A program made the position numbers and the translations under genes. A stretch of 64,000 nt of DNA from Neurospora crassa OR74A (taxonomy: Eukaryota; Ascomycota; Sordariomycetes; Sordariales; Sordariaceae), in assembly GCF_000182925.2 (NCBI RefSeq), contig NC_026507.1:1364001-1428000 (forward strand), given 5' to 3'. Of the stretch, positions 29,848 through 41,412 are shown piece by piece (positions within the stretch are counted from its first letter, which is position 1; every line of letters starts with the position of its first letter). A model generated the notes under the pieces. It worked only from the letters and a program-made list of their open reading frames with translations, was not told where the DNA came from and did not search any database.

Positions 29848-31821
29848 ATGTCTGCTGCCCAGCTTCTCAACCCCAAGGCCGAGTCCCGGGTACGAACGAT
29901 CTTTCTGTCAAGCCCCCCTCGGGGCCCGAGCGAGTTGGTGCATGTCCTGTTTGCTAACCATGTCAACAGCGGCGGGGCGAAGCTCTCAAGGTCAACATCA
30001 CCGCGGGTGAGGGCCTCCAAGATGTCCTCAAGTCCAACCTGGGGCCCTCGGGCACCATCAAGATGTACGCAAGCTCCGATGGCAACTTACTAGTTTTACT
30101 TTTGGCTAACAACAAGTGCAATGCAGGCTTGTCGATGGCGCCGGTCAGGTACGAATTCCATAAAGGGGGTGGAAGGCGGGGATGGATGCCATCATCACAG
30201 CATACTGACCGCCCTGCGATGCACAACAGATCAAGTTGACAAAGGATGGCAACGTCCTCCTCCGTGAGATGCAAATACAAAACCCGACAGCTGTTATGAT
30301 CGCCCGTGCTGCGACCGCCCAAGACGACATTTGCGGTGACGGCACAACGTCGGTGGTGTTGTTGGTGGGAGAGCTCCTCAAGCAGGCCGATCGTTACATC
30401 TCCGAGGGTCTTCACCCCAGGATAATCACAGATGGTTTCGAGATCGCCAAGACCGAGGCGCTCAAGGTCAGCATCCCTCGTCGCTTTTGTTTGTTCCCGT
30501 CCGTGGAGCACTCCTGACACTGTCGCAGTTCCTCGATCAATTCAAGCTCCCTCGCGAGGTCGACCGCGAGCTCCTCCTCTCCGTCGCCCGTACATCGCTT
30601 GCCACCAAGCTTAGCGCCAGCCTGGCCCAGAGCTTGACCGCCGATATTGTCGATGCCGTCCTCGCTATCTACCAGCCCCCGGCCAAGCCCGACCTTCACA
30701 TGATTGAGATCATGACCATGCAACACCGCACCGCCTCTGACACCCAGCTTATCCGCGGTCTTGCCCTCGATCACGGCGCCCGCCATCCCGATATGCCCAA
30801 GCGCGTCGAGAACGCCTATATCCTCACCCTCAACGTCTCCCTCGAATACGAAAAGTCCGAGATCAACTCTGGCTTCTTCTACTCTAGTGCCGAGCAGAGG
30901 GACAAGCTCGTGGAGAGTGAGCGTCGTTTCGTCGACGCCAAGCTGAAGAAGATTGTCGAGCTTAAGAAGGAGGTCTGCGGCAACGATCCCACCAAGAACT
31001 TTGTCATCATCAACCAAAAGGGTATCGACCCTTTGTCTCTGGATGTGTTGGCCAAGAACGGTATCCTCGCTCTCCGGAGAGCGAAGAGGAGGAATATGGA
31101 GAGACTTCAGCTCGTCTGCGGCGGTGTTGCTCAGAACAGTGTCGACGACCTTTCACCGGAGGTTCTCGGCTGGGCTGGCCTTGTCTACGAGCAACAGCTT
31201 GGCGAGGAGAAGTACACTTTCATCGAGGAGGTCAAGGACCCCAAGTCCGTGACCCTCCTTATCAAGGGCCCCAATGCGCACACCATCACCCAGCTCAAGG
31301 ATGCCGTCCGCGACGGTCTCCGCAGTGTCTACAACATGATTGTCGACAAGAGTGTGGTTCCCGGTGGTGGCGCTTTCCAGGTTGCTTGCGCTGCTCATCT
31401 CAAGAGCGATGCCTTCACAAAGACGGTCAAGGGCAAGGCCAAGTGGGGTGTCGAGGCTTTTGCCGATGCCCTTTTGGTTATTCCCAAGACGCTTGCCGCC
31501 AACGCCGGTCTTGACGTTCAAGATTCTCGTAAGTCATGTTTCTCCTCTACCAGCTTTGCACATGCTAACTGTTCGTCTTCAGTCGCTGCTCTTCAAGACG
31601 AGCAAGCCGAGGGCAATGTGGTTGGTCTCGATCTTGCAACTGGCGAGCCTATGGACCCCACACTGGAGGGTGTTTATGATTCGTTCAGAGTATTGAGGAA
31701 CTGCGTCGCTTCCAGTGCCGGCATCGCATCTAACCTGTTGTTGTGCGACGAGCTTCTCAAGGCGAGACAGATGGGTAGGGCTGGAGGTCCTGGACCTGGC
31801 ATGGACGGTCCTGATTCTTAA
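29848..31821 (+). CDS. cct6: T-complex protein 1 subunit zeta (CCT6)
   Basis: Six exons: 29848-29889, 29970-30064, 30127-30148 (22 nt), 30230-30466, 30529-31528 and 31583-31821, in total 544 residues. Every junction keeps the reading frame and rebuilds the family sequence. The protein is one of eight subunits of the cytosolic TRiC/CCT chaperonin, which folds actin, tubulin and many WD-repeat proteins using ATP. Diagnostic segments: [20 protein letters not shown] at the start, [20 protein letters not shown], the nucleotide-binding GDGTTS (89-94) and the later [13 protein letters not shown]. The apical region carries [40 protein letters not shown] and a Gly/Pro-rich tail end the protein. Exon density is highest at the 5' end, as often in conserved fungal genes. 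Confidence 0.97.
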
Positions 31822-32260
31822 ACAATTGTGTAAATCGTCTGCATGTAAGATACCTATTGAAAAACTAATACATGGCGATGAAGGTCAAAGACACAACTTC
31901 ATGCTGTCCTTTCTGCTTATTTCTCAACGCATACCCCTGGGGCTTCCTTGATAATCCACACCTCAGGGGTTGGCTGGTCCTGTCTGAGCAAGGGCCATAT
32001 CAACAACCCTGGACAATACGGGACCTGGAACCGACTCCACGGATCATAGCGGGGCCCGCTGAAAACTTACCCCGCCAAAATTTGATGGTCCCGCTGTTGC
32101 ATTGGAGTTCAGTTGCCCAGGCGCCAAAAATTACAAAATTCCATGCTTGACATATTTATGATCCACCAGATAGTATCCATTCCTACATCTCTGAAGACTC
32201 TATGCCCGGACCATTTCAAGTCCAACTTACGACGTCTAAACCGGACGTCTATCAGCAAAC
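31822..32260. other. Intergenic interval
   Basis: cct6 3' flank and tsr4-like 5' flank, both plus strand. Nothing else seen. Confidence 0.5.
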
Positions 32261-33725
32261 ATGGCTCCCTACGATGACTCCTCTGACGAGGGCGAGGATC
32301 TCGAGTTCACCGAGACCAACGTCCTTCTAGGCTATGCCGACGCCGACTCCAATGGCGAGAAGATTAGCCGCCTCGGTGGTCGTCCTGTATGCTGTTTTCC
32401 TTTTCCAATCGCGATTCTGGTTCTTCCTTTTTCCTAACCAAGAAACACCTCCACAGGAATGGCTCGACGAAGAATCCCCGGCCTCGGCCGCTTTCGCCAA
32501 GTGCAAGGTCTGCAAGGACTACATGGTCCTCCTCCTCCAACTCAACGCCGAACTCCCCGATCACTTTCCTGGCCACGAGCGCCGTCTTTACGTATTTTCC
32601 TGCCGGAGGAAGAGCTGCCGCAGGAAGGATGGCAGCATCAGAGCCGTGAGGGGCGTCAGGGTGGCAGTAGATGCGCCCGCGGCGAAGGAGGACAAGAAGA
32701 AGACTACTTCCGCGGTGGAGCAGGAGAAGAAGGAGATGCCCAAGGCTTCCACGCTGGGACTGGGTGAGGCTTTGTTCGGTGCGAAGCCGGCTGCTAGCGC
32801 AGGAGGAGCAAAGACCAACCCCTTTGCGTCCGGTGGTAGTGGTTCCTCAGTGAACCCTTTTGCGCCCAAGGGAACTGTTGCTGCGAACCCATTTGCGCCA
32901 AAGCAGCAGGAGACACCGAAGCCGCAGGAAGACATGACATCAGGACAGCAACAACAACAACAACCCGAAGAAGAACAGAAACAAACCGAAAAGGATGATA
33001 ACCTCCCCAAAACCTTTGCGCAAACCCTCTCCCTCAACAACACCACCACCACCACCACCACCCAGCAGACTCAAACTCCCGCCCCGGCCCCCTCCGAGCC
33101 CTGGCCAACCGACGCCTCCGCTCTCCCTCCTCCCTACCCTGAACGCTGGATCTGGGACGCCGACTACGAGACTCTCGACCCCACCCCTGCTCTCCCTCCT
33201 CAAAAGATCGAAACGATGGACATCGACACCGAAGGCGCCTCTGGCTCCGGCTCAGGAGGTGGAAAAGAAGACAAGGACGTCTTCGAGTCCACCATGGACG
33301 CGGTCTTCCAGCGGTTTGCCGATCGCGTGGGGCAGAACCCGGAGCAAGTGATTCGGTACGAGTTTGCGGGACAGCCACTTTTGTACAGCAAGAATGATGC
33401 GGTGGGCAAGCTCCTTCACGTGCCCGCTGCTGGCGCCGCGAACGCGAACGAGAAGGTGACCACCACTTCTTCTGCTGCTGGCAAGGGAAAGATTCCCAAG
33501 TGTGGAAACTGTGGTGCGGGAAGGGTCTTTGAGGTGCAGTTGACGCCGCATGCGATTGAGGAGCTGGAATGCGAGGAGGACTCGATGGATGGTATGGATT
33601 GGGGTACTATTATTGTGGGCGTTTGTGAGAAGGATTGTAGCCCGAGGGGAACGGAGAGGGGCGTGGCTGGGTACGTGGAGGAGTGGGCGGGTGTGCAGTG
33701 GGAGGAGTTGAGTGTCAAGCGGTAA
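32261..33725 (+). CDS. tsr4: Tsr4/PDCD2-like 20S rRNA accumulation protein
   Basis: Two exons, 32261-32386 and 32457-33725, give 464 residues. The 70-nt intron has branch CTAACC and acceptor CACAG. The N-terminus has ETNVLLGYAD and ISRLGGRPEWLDEESP, followed by zinc ligands in CKVCKDYMVLLLQ (C58, C61) and FSCRRKSCRRKDGSIRAVRG. The C-terminal PDCD2 domain has a second zinc pair in CGNCGAGRVFEVQLTPHAI and ends VEEWAGVQWEELS. In yeast Tsr4 is a dedicated chaperone for ribosomal protein uS5 (Rps2) and is needed for 20S pre-rRNA processing. The middle (about residues 130-270) is a disordered insert with NPFA repeats, poly-Gln and poly-Thr, longer than in yeast. Confidence 0.93.
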
Positions 33726-34563
33726 ATCTCAAGAACGCTCATGGAGATAAGTCAAGGATTCGAGATATTATTCATGGACATGAGAGCGGCGTCTATGAAA
33801 GGGGACTGTGGTAGAATTGTCAGTGTCATATAATGCTTGGTAGTGAAAAGGCGTTTGGGAGCCCAAAATAAAGTTTAAAGGGAATATTTTCGGGATCAAC
33901 TAGACTATGCGAACCAAGCTACCTCTCCGAATATCACGAAGCGAGAAAACAAGGCTGCTGGGAACCTGAAACGGCAACAAGTTCATACACACGTTGGGCT
34001 CTTGGAGAGAAGTCCAAAATCACGCCCAAAAACTTGCCAAACACGGGACTACCAACTGGTCATGTCATAGTTTCATATTCCGACACCCTTGACAAATTCT
34101 ACCATGTATGCTCTTCCAAACACCATAGAAACCCGCAAGACATCCCATCACCGCCGTCAGGAATCCCACTTCTACCTCTTTCTACGCGAACGGCTGTCTG
34201 TTCTGAGACCAAGGACAGTGTAAAGTAGCTAGCAACAGCAGTAACGGGATAAAAACGTGCCCGTCCAGTTCCGTTCTTCAACATTTGTCTGAAAACCCAA
34301 AAACGCCAGAGCTTTTTTTTTGCTACCAGATGCAAGAAATTGGGGCCCAATCACACACACAGAAGGATGTAATTATACGGGTATTGACATCAGGCCCCCC
34401 CTTGTTTCTCATCCTCTTCTTCTTGTTGTCCCCCCCTTCTCTCCATGTTTCGAAAGAAAGGATTTTTGTCTCTTCAGTTCTTCAACCTTCTTCGTCCCTT
34501 TTCCCTTCCCCGTTTCGTTACGTTCCTTCAGCATTTCTCGACACTGCCAAGTGTTGACAGCAT
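33726..34563. other. Convergent intergenic interval
   Basis: 3' flanks of tsr4 (plus) and eIF3k (minus). It has T-rich and CTT-rich stretches near 34310-34530. No gene supported. Confidence 0.5.
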
Positions 34564-35505
34564 CTAAGCAGACTCCTCCCAGCTGCGCTTGATGACCCTC
34601 GCGAACATGTCGACGTTGACGTCCTCGCGAATCTCGGCCTTGCGCGCCTCGTTGTCGGCGTTCTTGGGAATCTGGACGACATCGCCCTCAACCTTCCAGC
34701 CGCACGTCTCGGTGATGAACTGGGTGGTGGCCTCGGAGTTGTTGAGGCCGAGCCAGCTCTCGAGCACGGGGAACTGGATCTCGCGGTACGACTGGCCGAC
34801 GAGCTGGGCGATGCGGACGCGGATCATGTCCTCGAAGCCGGCGATGTCGGTGGTCAGGTCGGCGTAGAGATCGTCGCTGTCGAGGGTGGCCCAGAAGCGG
34901 GCGTACTCGGCACCCTCGAGCTGGGCGTTGAGGGCGCGCAGCTTGGAAACAGCCTCGGTGAGCTCCGAGGACGAGTTGGGGCCCGGGTTGGACTGCGAGG
35001 GGCTGAGGAGGTGGAGGGCGAGGTCGAACTGGGGCGAGGGGAACTGGGTCATGGCCTTGACGAGGATGTTGGTGATGACCTCATCCTTGATGCGGTCGGG
35101 GTTGAGTTGGTAGCTGTTTGGGTGGTAGGCAGACAAGGCTGTGGTTAGCAAAGACATTGCTCATCAAGGTGTTTTTGTGTAAGTTGTGAATGAATAAAGA
35201 CCAGTCGTCAGATAGAGCTAATAATTTGGACATCATTCGTGGATATTGTTCCACGATCAGATAATACATGCTGAAATTGCACATCATCCAGGTCTCTTTG
35301 CTGGGGGAGAGTCGAAGTTGTTATGAAGGGTGTCGACGTACAGCTTGAGCAGCGCGCGGTTGGCGTTGCAGTCGCAGAACTTCTCCTCACATTGTTGGGT
35401 GAGGTAGGCCTCGAGAGTGCCAGCGGCTTCAGGGTTGTAACGCTCGAGACCGTTGATGATGGCGCGGATGAAGTCGGGGCGCTCTTGGGGATCCTCGCCG
35501 TTCAT
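34564..35505 (-). CDS. Eukaryotic translation initiation factor 3 subunit K
   Basis: Two exons, 35505-35342 and 35113-34564, give 237 residues. The 228-nt intron starts GTACGT and ends AACAG, and splicing rebuilds ALLKLYQLNPDRIKDEVITN, the eIF3k core. Other family blocks are RAIINGLERYNPEAAGTLEAY near the N-terminus, EYARFWATL, and the C-terminal winged-helix part with FITETCGWKVEGDVVQIP and MFARVIKRSWEESA. eIF3k is a PCI-type accessory subunit of eIF3, paired with eIF3l, in translation start. It is present in filamentous fungi but absent from budding yeast. The promoter is shared with the divergent DNA ligase gene and carries a telobox-like TTAGGGTT at 35803-35810. Confidence 0.95.
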
Positions 35506-36181
35506 GATGGGCAAAAAGGTAGGACGAGTTTGGTTGAGGGTCGGGGGGTATTTATCTTGGGGGCGAGGGAGGAGAAGATGGGTGGGCGCGGGGGGGGGTC
35601 GGTGCTGGAGTTTCGGCGAGGTTGGCAGCAGTTGATGGGGGGACAGATGCAGAGCGTCGACTTGTCGAAGGGGCTCTCTTGCTGTCTTTTGCGTTCGCAA
35701 GTTTTCGGCCTCAATCCATCAAAGAGCGGATGGTGGGGTTCCTGCCGTGAACAACTGCCCTTTCATGGGGCTGGTTTTTCGTGTGTGAACGCTAGAGCCC
35801 GATTAGGGTTAGCTTCGCTGGTGGGGTGAATGTCTTGGCAGCGAAAGAGACATCGAGCCCGGGGCAGGTCTTGCGAGTTGCGACGTCTTCGGAAAGCGTG
35901 TGACGTGACAGCTTCGACAGCTCGAGACAGCTGGTCGGTCAGGTGGCCGCGTGGCAGGCTCGTGCAGCTGGCAAACGCGCTGTTGCTTGTCGCGATCAAC
36001 CAGACGTCATCAACTCGGCCGGGTCCGAATGCAAACATTCAGGAAAAAGAAAAGAAGACTGAACAACAGTCAACGAGTTCTTGTTATGAGGCCGCCTTGA
36101 ACCCTTTTGCATCCATCATGAGCCTCTTTGATCCGTGACTTTCTGAACTCTATACTCCAAACACTTTCCCACCCCAAAACA
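35506..36181. other. Divergent promoter interval (eIF3k / DNA ligase I)
   Basis: A 676-bp bidirectional spacer containing the telobox-like motif and two tiny upstream ORFs before the ligase start. A G-run lies at 35590-35597. Confidence 0.55.
36086..36138 (+). promoter_or_regulatory. Two tiny upstream ORFs before DNA ligase I
   Basis: ATG at 36086-36088 opens a 4-codon frame ending TGA at 36100. ATG at 36118-36120 opens a 6-codon frame ending TGA at 36138, 43 nt before the ligase ATG. If the transcript starts upstream of 36086 these could lower or time ligase translation. The transcript start is not visible, so this is inference. Confidence 0.35.
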
Positions 36182-38982
36182 ATGTCCAGTCCAGCCAAGA
36201 AACGCAAACTCAACTCGGGCACAAAACAATCTTTTTCTGTTCCCAGCAGAGGCCTTGAGTACTTTTTCGCTAAACAAAAGCAGAATGGTGCTTCTAAGGA
36301 ACCATCTCCTTTGCCCAAGGAATCCGACTCCCAGCCTGCTCAGCAAGGGTCGTCAGAAGAGCATTTGAATGATGAGGAGCTTGCGCGAAAGCTGCAGGCC
36401 GAATGGGATGCTGAAGCAAGGGCCTCATCAACACCGAGGGAAAATGATGTTCGCTCGCAGGATGTCGCAGTGTCGACAACAGAGCCCGTGGACACAGATG
36501 GCGTTGAACCAACCAATGAGTCAAATCCACAGACAGTAACCGCACCACCCAAGGCTGACCGGCCCAAAGGGAAGAATACATTGTCACTCTCTTCCGCAGC
36601 CGCTACAGAAGACCAGGCATCGGCATCTATTCCTCTTGACGAAAGTCCCTTGACCTTCAATCCATCCAAGTACATCCCCCAGCTCCAGGAATCGTGGGCC
36701 ACTGATGGAGGTGATGCGTCCTACGCCCTCCTTATACGATGCTTTGTCTTGGTTAGCAGCACCACAAGCAGGATCAAAATTGTCGACACGCTAGTCAACT
36801 GTGTCCGACTGTTGATTGAAGGAGATCCGTCCAGCTTGTTGCCCGCAGTATGGCTGGCAACGAACGCAATTTCCCCACCGTACGTGTCTATGGAACTTGG
36901 TTTGGGTGGTTCTGCTATCTCAAAGGCTCTCAAACAAGTGTGTGGCCTGGACAACAGGTCGCTCAAAGCACTTAACGACAAGCTGGGTGACCCGGGCGAT
37001 GTTGCATTCGAGGCAAAGAAGAAACAGAGCTTTACTCTACGAAAGCCAAAACCGTTAACAATCAAGGGGGTCTTCCAGTCACTGGTCAAAATCTCCAAGA
37101 CTCAAGGGCAGGGCAGCGGTGATGCAAAGCAGCGGATTGTTGATAAACTGCTCCAGGATGCTCGCGGAGGTGAAGAAAGTAGATATGTCGTCAGGACATT
37201 ATGTCAACATGTGAGTTGGGCCTTTCCGAACCTTACCACCTGGCTAACATGGATTAGTTGCGCATCGGAGCTGTCAAAACCACTATGCTCATCGCCCTAG
37301 CCCGAGCTTTTTTGCTTTCCAAACCTCCAGGCGCGAACATCCCGACAAAAGACCCAAATCAACTGGCGAAGCTGAAGAAAGAGGAGCTAGCCGAGGTATA
37401 TGCGAAGGCCGAGGAAATTGTCAAGGCCTCGTATGCCCGACATCCAGATTACAACGACCTTGTCCCGGTACTGCTAGAGACTGGCGTGTCTGAGGAGTTA
37501 TTGGTGCGATGTGGTCTAACACTTCACATTCCGTTGCGGCCCATGCTTGGGGGCATCACCAGGGACTTGTCAGAAATGCTCTCTCGACTTCAAGGGCGTG
37601 ATTTCGCTTGCGAGTACAAGTACGACGGCCAACGTGCCCAAATTCATTGTGACGATAGGGGAGTTGTCTCCATCTTTTCCCGCCATCTAGAACTCATGAC
37701 AGACAAATACCCCGATCTCGTCGCGCTCGTTCCCAAAATTAGGGGTGAAGATGTCCAGAGCTTCATCATGGAGGGCGAAGTGGTCGCCGTGGACCGGGCC
37801 ACGGGCGAGCTGAAGAATTTCCAGACGTTAACGAACCGTGCCAGAAAAGACGTTGCAATAGGGGCCATCACTATCGACGTGTGTCTGTTCGCATTCGACC
37901 TCATGTATCTCAACGGACAACCACTTCTCAACAGATCATTCCGAGAACGACGAGACATGTTGCGATCACTCTTTATGGAGATACCGCACCATTTTACATG
38001 GGTCAAAAGCATCGATGCGACATCCCAAGAGTCGGAAATAGTCCTCGAGTTCTTCAAGTCGGCCGTTGATAGCAAGTGTGAAGGTATCATGGTCAAGATT
38101 CTCGACAATCTACCAGAGCTTGAGGCCCCTGGGCCTGACGACAGCACCGACCCAATAATACCCACCGAGCTGGTCGCTACCTCCTCTGATGCCGTCGCGG
38201 TCTCGGTCTCGGCCAAAAAGTCCCTAAAGGGAATGGGCAAAGGCAATCACGCAGAAACGAAAGCACCTTCCGATACGCCCAACCCCAACTCCAACGAAAA
38301 GAAGCAATCGCGCCGCAAACCGCTCCTAGCAACCTACGAGCCCGACAAGCGTCTCGACTCCTGGCTCAAAGTCAAAAAAGACTACATCGGCACCTCCGCC
38401 GGCGTCGACACGCTGGACCTAATACCCATCGCCGCCTGGCACGGCACCGGCCGCAAAGCCAAGTGGTGGTCACCAATCCTGCTAGCCGTGCGCAACGAAG
38501 AAACCGGCTCGCTCGAAGCAGTGTGCAAGTGCATGTCGGGCTTCACCGATTCCTTCTACAAAGCCAACCGCGAGGTTTACGACAAGGACGGCTCCTTCAG
38601 TTCCGATGGGGAGCCCAAGAATGTACATGTGGCGAAGCCGGGATTTGTCGAGTACGCGGGAGGCAACCCGGATGTGTGGTTTGAGCCGCAGGAGGTGTGG
38701 GAAGTGGCGTTTGCGGATATCACGATTAGTCCGACGTACACGGCGGCGATTGGGTTGGTGCGGGAGGATAAGGGGCTGAGTTTGAGGTTTCCGAGGTTCT
38801 TGCGGAAGAGGGAGGATAAGGGAATTGAGGAGGCAAGTACGAGCGATTTTTTGGCGGGGTTGTGGAGGAAGCAGGAGGTGAAGGCACCCGCACCGCCGCC
38901 GGTCGAGGGTGGAAGGGAAATTGATGAAGCGGGTTTGGAGAATGAGGATGAGGATGACGATGAGTATGAGGATGGAGAATAG
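36182..38982 (+). CDS. DNA ligase I (ATP-dependent), Cdc9-type
   Basis: Two exons, 36182-37210 and 37258-38982, with a 47-nt intron, encode 917 residues. The enzyme seals nicks between Okazaki fragments and in excision repair. The catalytic motif EYKYDGQRAQIH places the AMP-accepting lysine at residue 464. Later motifs include FSRHLELMTDKYPDL, FIMEGEVVAVD, KCEGIMVKILD and DSWLKVKKDYI. The N-terminal 150 residues are disordered, with KKRK as a possible nuclear signal and RGLEYFFAK as a plausible PCNA-binding (PIP) box. The DNA-binding domain follows (about 160-400). The OB-fold is followed by an acidic tail. A Ser/Lys/Asn-rich insert of about 60 residues splits the adenylation domain after GIMVKIL. 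The frame stays open 18 codons upstream, without an ATG. Confidence 0.96.
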
Positions 38983-39184
38983 GACGCTGGTGATGATTCA
39001 TCGCCATTTTTACCACGTTCTTCTTTAGCAATGCCTCGGTTGACGCTGATTTGCAAATCACCATAGTTGCACAAAGAAGCGGACTGTAAGAGCATCATTG
39101 CGTGTACGACTATTTTCATTCGCGCCTCCTTGTTGGTATCTAATCTCGCCTGTTTTTTCACACTTCCCTCCACGCCACATCTCC
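38983..39184. other. Short convergent interval
   Basis: About 200 bp between the ligase stop and the epimerase stop. Nothing seen. Confidence 0.5.
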
Positions 39185-40305
39185 CTACTCCTTCCACGCC
39201 CTGTACAGGATCTTGCATCCATACTTCTCTCCCTTCTTCAACAACATCTGCCCCTTCCACTCGGGCACATTGCAAGCGTTGACCCACCTGCTGGGCTCAA
39301 GGCAGAAGCCGCTGCGCGGCTTGCGAGCGGGAACGCCGTCTACCGCGGGAATGTCAATATACTTGCCCGTGTAAAACTGGAAGGCGGGCTCGGTGCTGTA
39401 CACCTCAAGATGGATCTTGGACTCGGGGTGGAACGCGCTGAGGTTCTTCTTGAGAGGCAGCGAGCGCGTATCGATGGGAACCGACGAAGGGTCCTCGTTG
39501 ACGATGAAGCAGTCATCGATGTCGGGCTCAGCCGCGCCGAGGGTGAATGGGATGTTGCCATTCTTGACGGCAGGGTTGGGGTAGGGCACGGGGCCGCCGG
39601 TGGGGATGCCGCCTTGGTCGACGGGGAGGTACTGGTTCGTGGCGAGGGTGATTATGGTGCCTTCGATGGAAGGGCCGCCGGTCAGGTTGAAATATCTGTT
39701 TATCGTAAGCGTCAACCTTTCGGCTTACACTGGTCCACCGGCAAGACAACGGAAAACACATACGAATGGTTAGTCATGTTGATGACCGTCTCCTCCACCT
39801 CACCATCCAACAGCTCCGCCTCATACTCAATACCAAGCAAAACCTTCTCCTTGCCATCCTCGCCCTTCTCCTTGCTAACGGTGTAGATCACCCTAGCCTC
39901 TACTTTTCCGGGAAAACCCTCGTCGCCGTCCTCGCTCACCAGCGTGAACTGGACGCTCTCACCACCGTCAATCTTGTCGCTCTTGCCCTCGAACGCGGGG
40001 ATCTCCCTGACGCCGACGGGCTTGGGACCGTCCCAGACCTTCTTGCCCCAGCCGACCACGCCGCCGTGCAGATTGTTGGGCCCGTTGTTGGCGGCCAGGG
40101 TGTACGATTGCCCGCCGTTGAGGGAGTCGATCTTGGCGCCCTTGACCCGGTTGGCGACGCGGCCGATGGTCTCGCCGAAGAAGCAGGCATTGTGCGACTC
40201 GTAAGCCTTTTGGGAGGGGAAGCCGAGGACGATGTTGGTGCCGGCGACGTAGAGGGACTGGATGATGGCTCCCAAGGGGATGAAGGAGGCGATTGCGTCA
40301 GACAT
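39185..40305 (-). CDS. Aldose 1-epimerase (galactose mutarotase family)
   Basis: Exons 40305-39764 and 39695-39185, separated by a 68-nt intron with a GTATGT donor, encode 350 residues. Splicing rebuilds VINMTNHSYFNLTGGPS, the family's central motif, whose histidine (H180) is a predicted catalytic residue. The N-terminal half has FFGETIGRVANRVKGAKIDS and NNGPNNLHGG with the substrate-binding H80. The C-terminal half has FCLEPSRWVNACNVPEW, whose glutamate is the expected base. The enzyme interconverts alpha and beta anomers of aldohexoses and feeds the Leloir pathway. It has no signal peptide, so it is cytosolic. A stand-alone epimerase is usual in filamentous fungi; in budding yeast the domain is fused to UDP-galactose epimerase. 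Confidence 0.93.
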
Positions 40306-41412
40306 GTTGGCTGTTATGTGATCGATAATATGCGCTGCTAGCTATAATTTGCTTGCTTGCTTGATGGTGGTGGTGGTGGTGGTGCTTGCTGTTGCTGGAG
40401 GAATTTGTGGTCTCGAGTGTGTCGCTCAAGAAGGCGATGATGTCATTGACGCTGTTTCACAAAATGGTAGAAATAATCACGAGATGGGAAGGCAAAGGGG
40501 ACGAGGGAAAGAAGGATAATTTGTATTCCATGGGTGCTACCACAGGGTCAGTACCGAAGAGGAAAGTACATAAGCTCTCTCGCCACGATTTCCTCCCGAA
40601 CGGACCGAATTCCAGCGCATTCGGATGTGCGGTTTCGCATTGTGACACGGGAAACTGGAAGTTGTAATGGGTTCGATGCCAGGGCAATGGAGGAATTAAC
40701 CTTGAGCGCCGGCCGGGGTGTTCCACATGATGGCGGGGAGCTCTGATTTCAGCCTATTTTCATGGTTGTTTGCGCCTTGCTTCCCCTCAATTCACCCGGC
40801 AGGAGCCAGCTGTGGACACTGCGATTGACATGCTTGACAGGGTCTAGCTTGCAACCTCCATGAAGGGGGCAATCACCTGTTTGGTGGGGGACTGGAGCGC
40901 CCTTCTTCCCCGTGGTGTGGGGGGTTCTCGGGGGGTTTCTTTGCTTCTGTGGAGGAAGGTTGCGGGGTGCCTTGAAAGCTTGCTTGGCGGCAGCGATAGT
41001 TGCTGGGGAAACCACCGGGGGTCAATTTAATATTTGCATCACGACGAAAACAATACCTACACCTCACGCCCACTTCGATGTGTAATTCCAGATACTATGT
41101 GTCTTCATAGACTATTTACGTCTGCGCTGTTTCAGGCTACACTGACTTTTCCACAGTGAGTTCCAATGGTAGAACTGCGGCGAAAGAAATACGAGAGGTA
41201 TGCAAGTGGTTTTCGCAAGACCAGTAAGGTACTACCTATTCTCCGACCAGAACGCATACCTTCTCCGTTCAAGTTGTCATTGTTCTATTATATAAAATCT
41301 ATACCGCTGTTTCTACATCTCAACGCTAAGTCCACGCTCTTCTATGACCGGTTGATCTTACCATCCGAAGGTCACTTCACCGTGCGCCTCTTGTCGGACT
41401 GGAGCAACCCTC
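40306..41412. other. Intergenic interval
   Basis: The epimerase 5' flank with a (TGG)n tract at 40364-40382 and the 3' flank of the unknown minus-strand gene. No coding region supported. Confidence 0.5.

Noticed and set aside
39098-39886. 262-codon plus-strand frame
   Set aside because: Antisense across both exons and the intron of aldose 1-epimerase.
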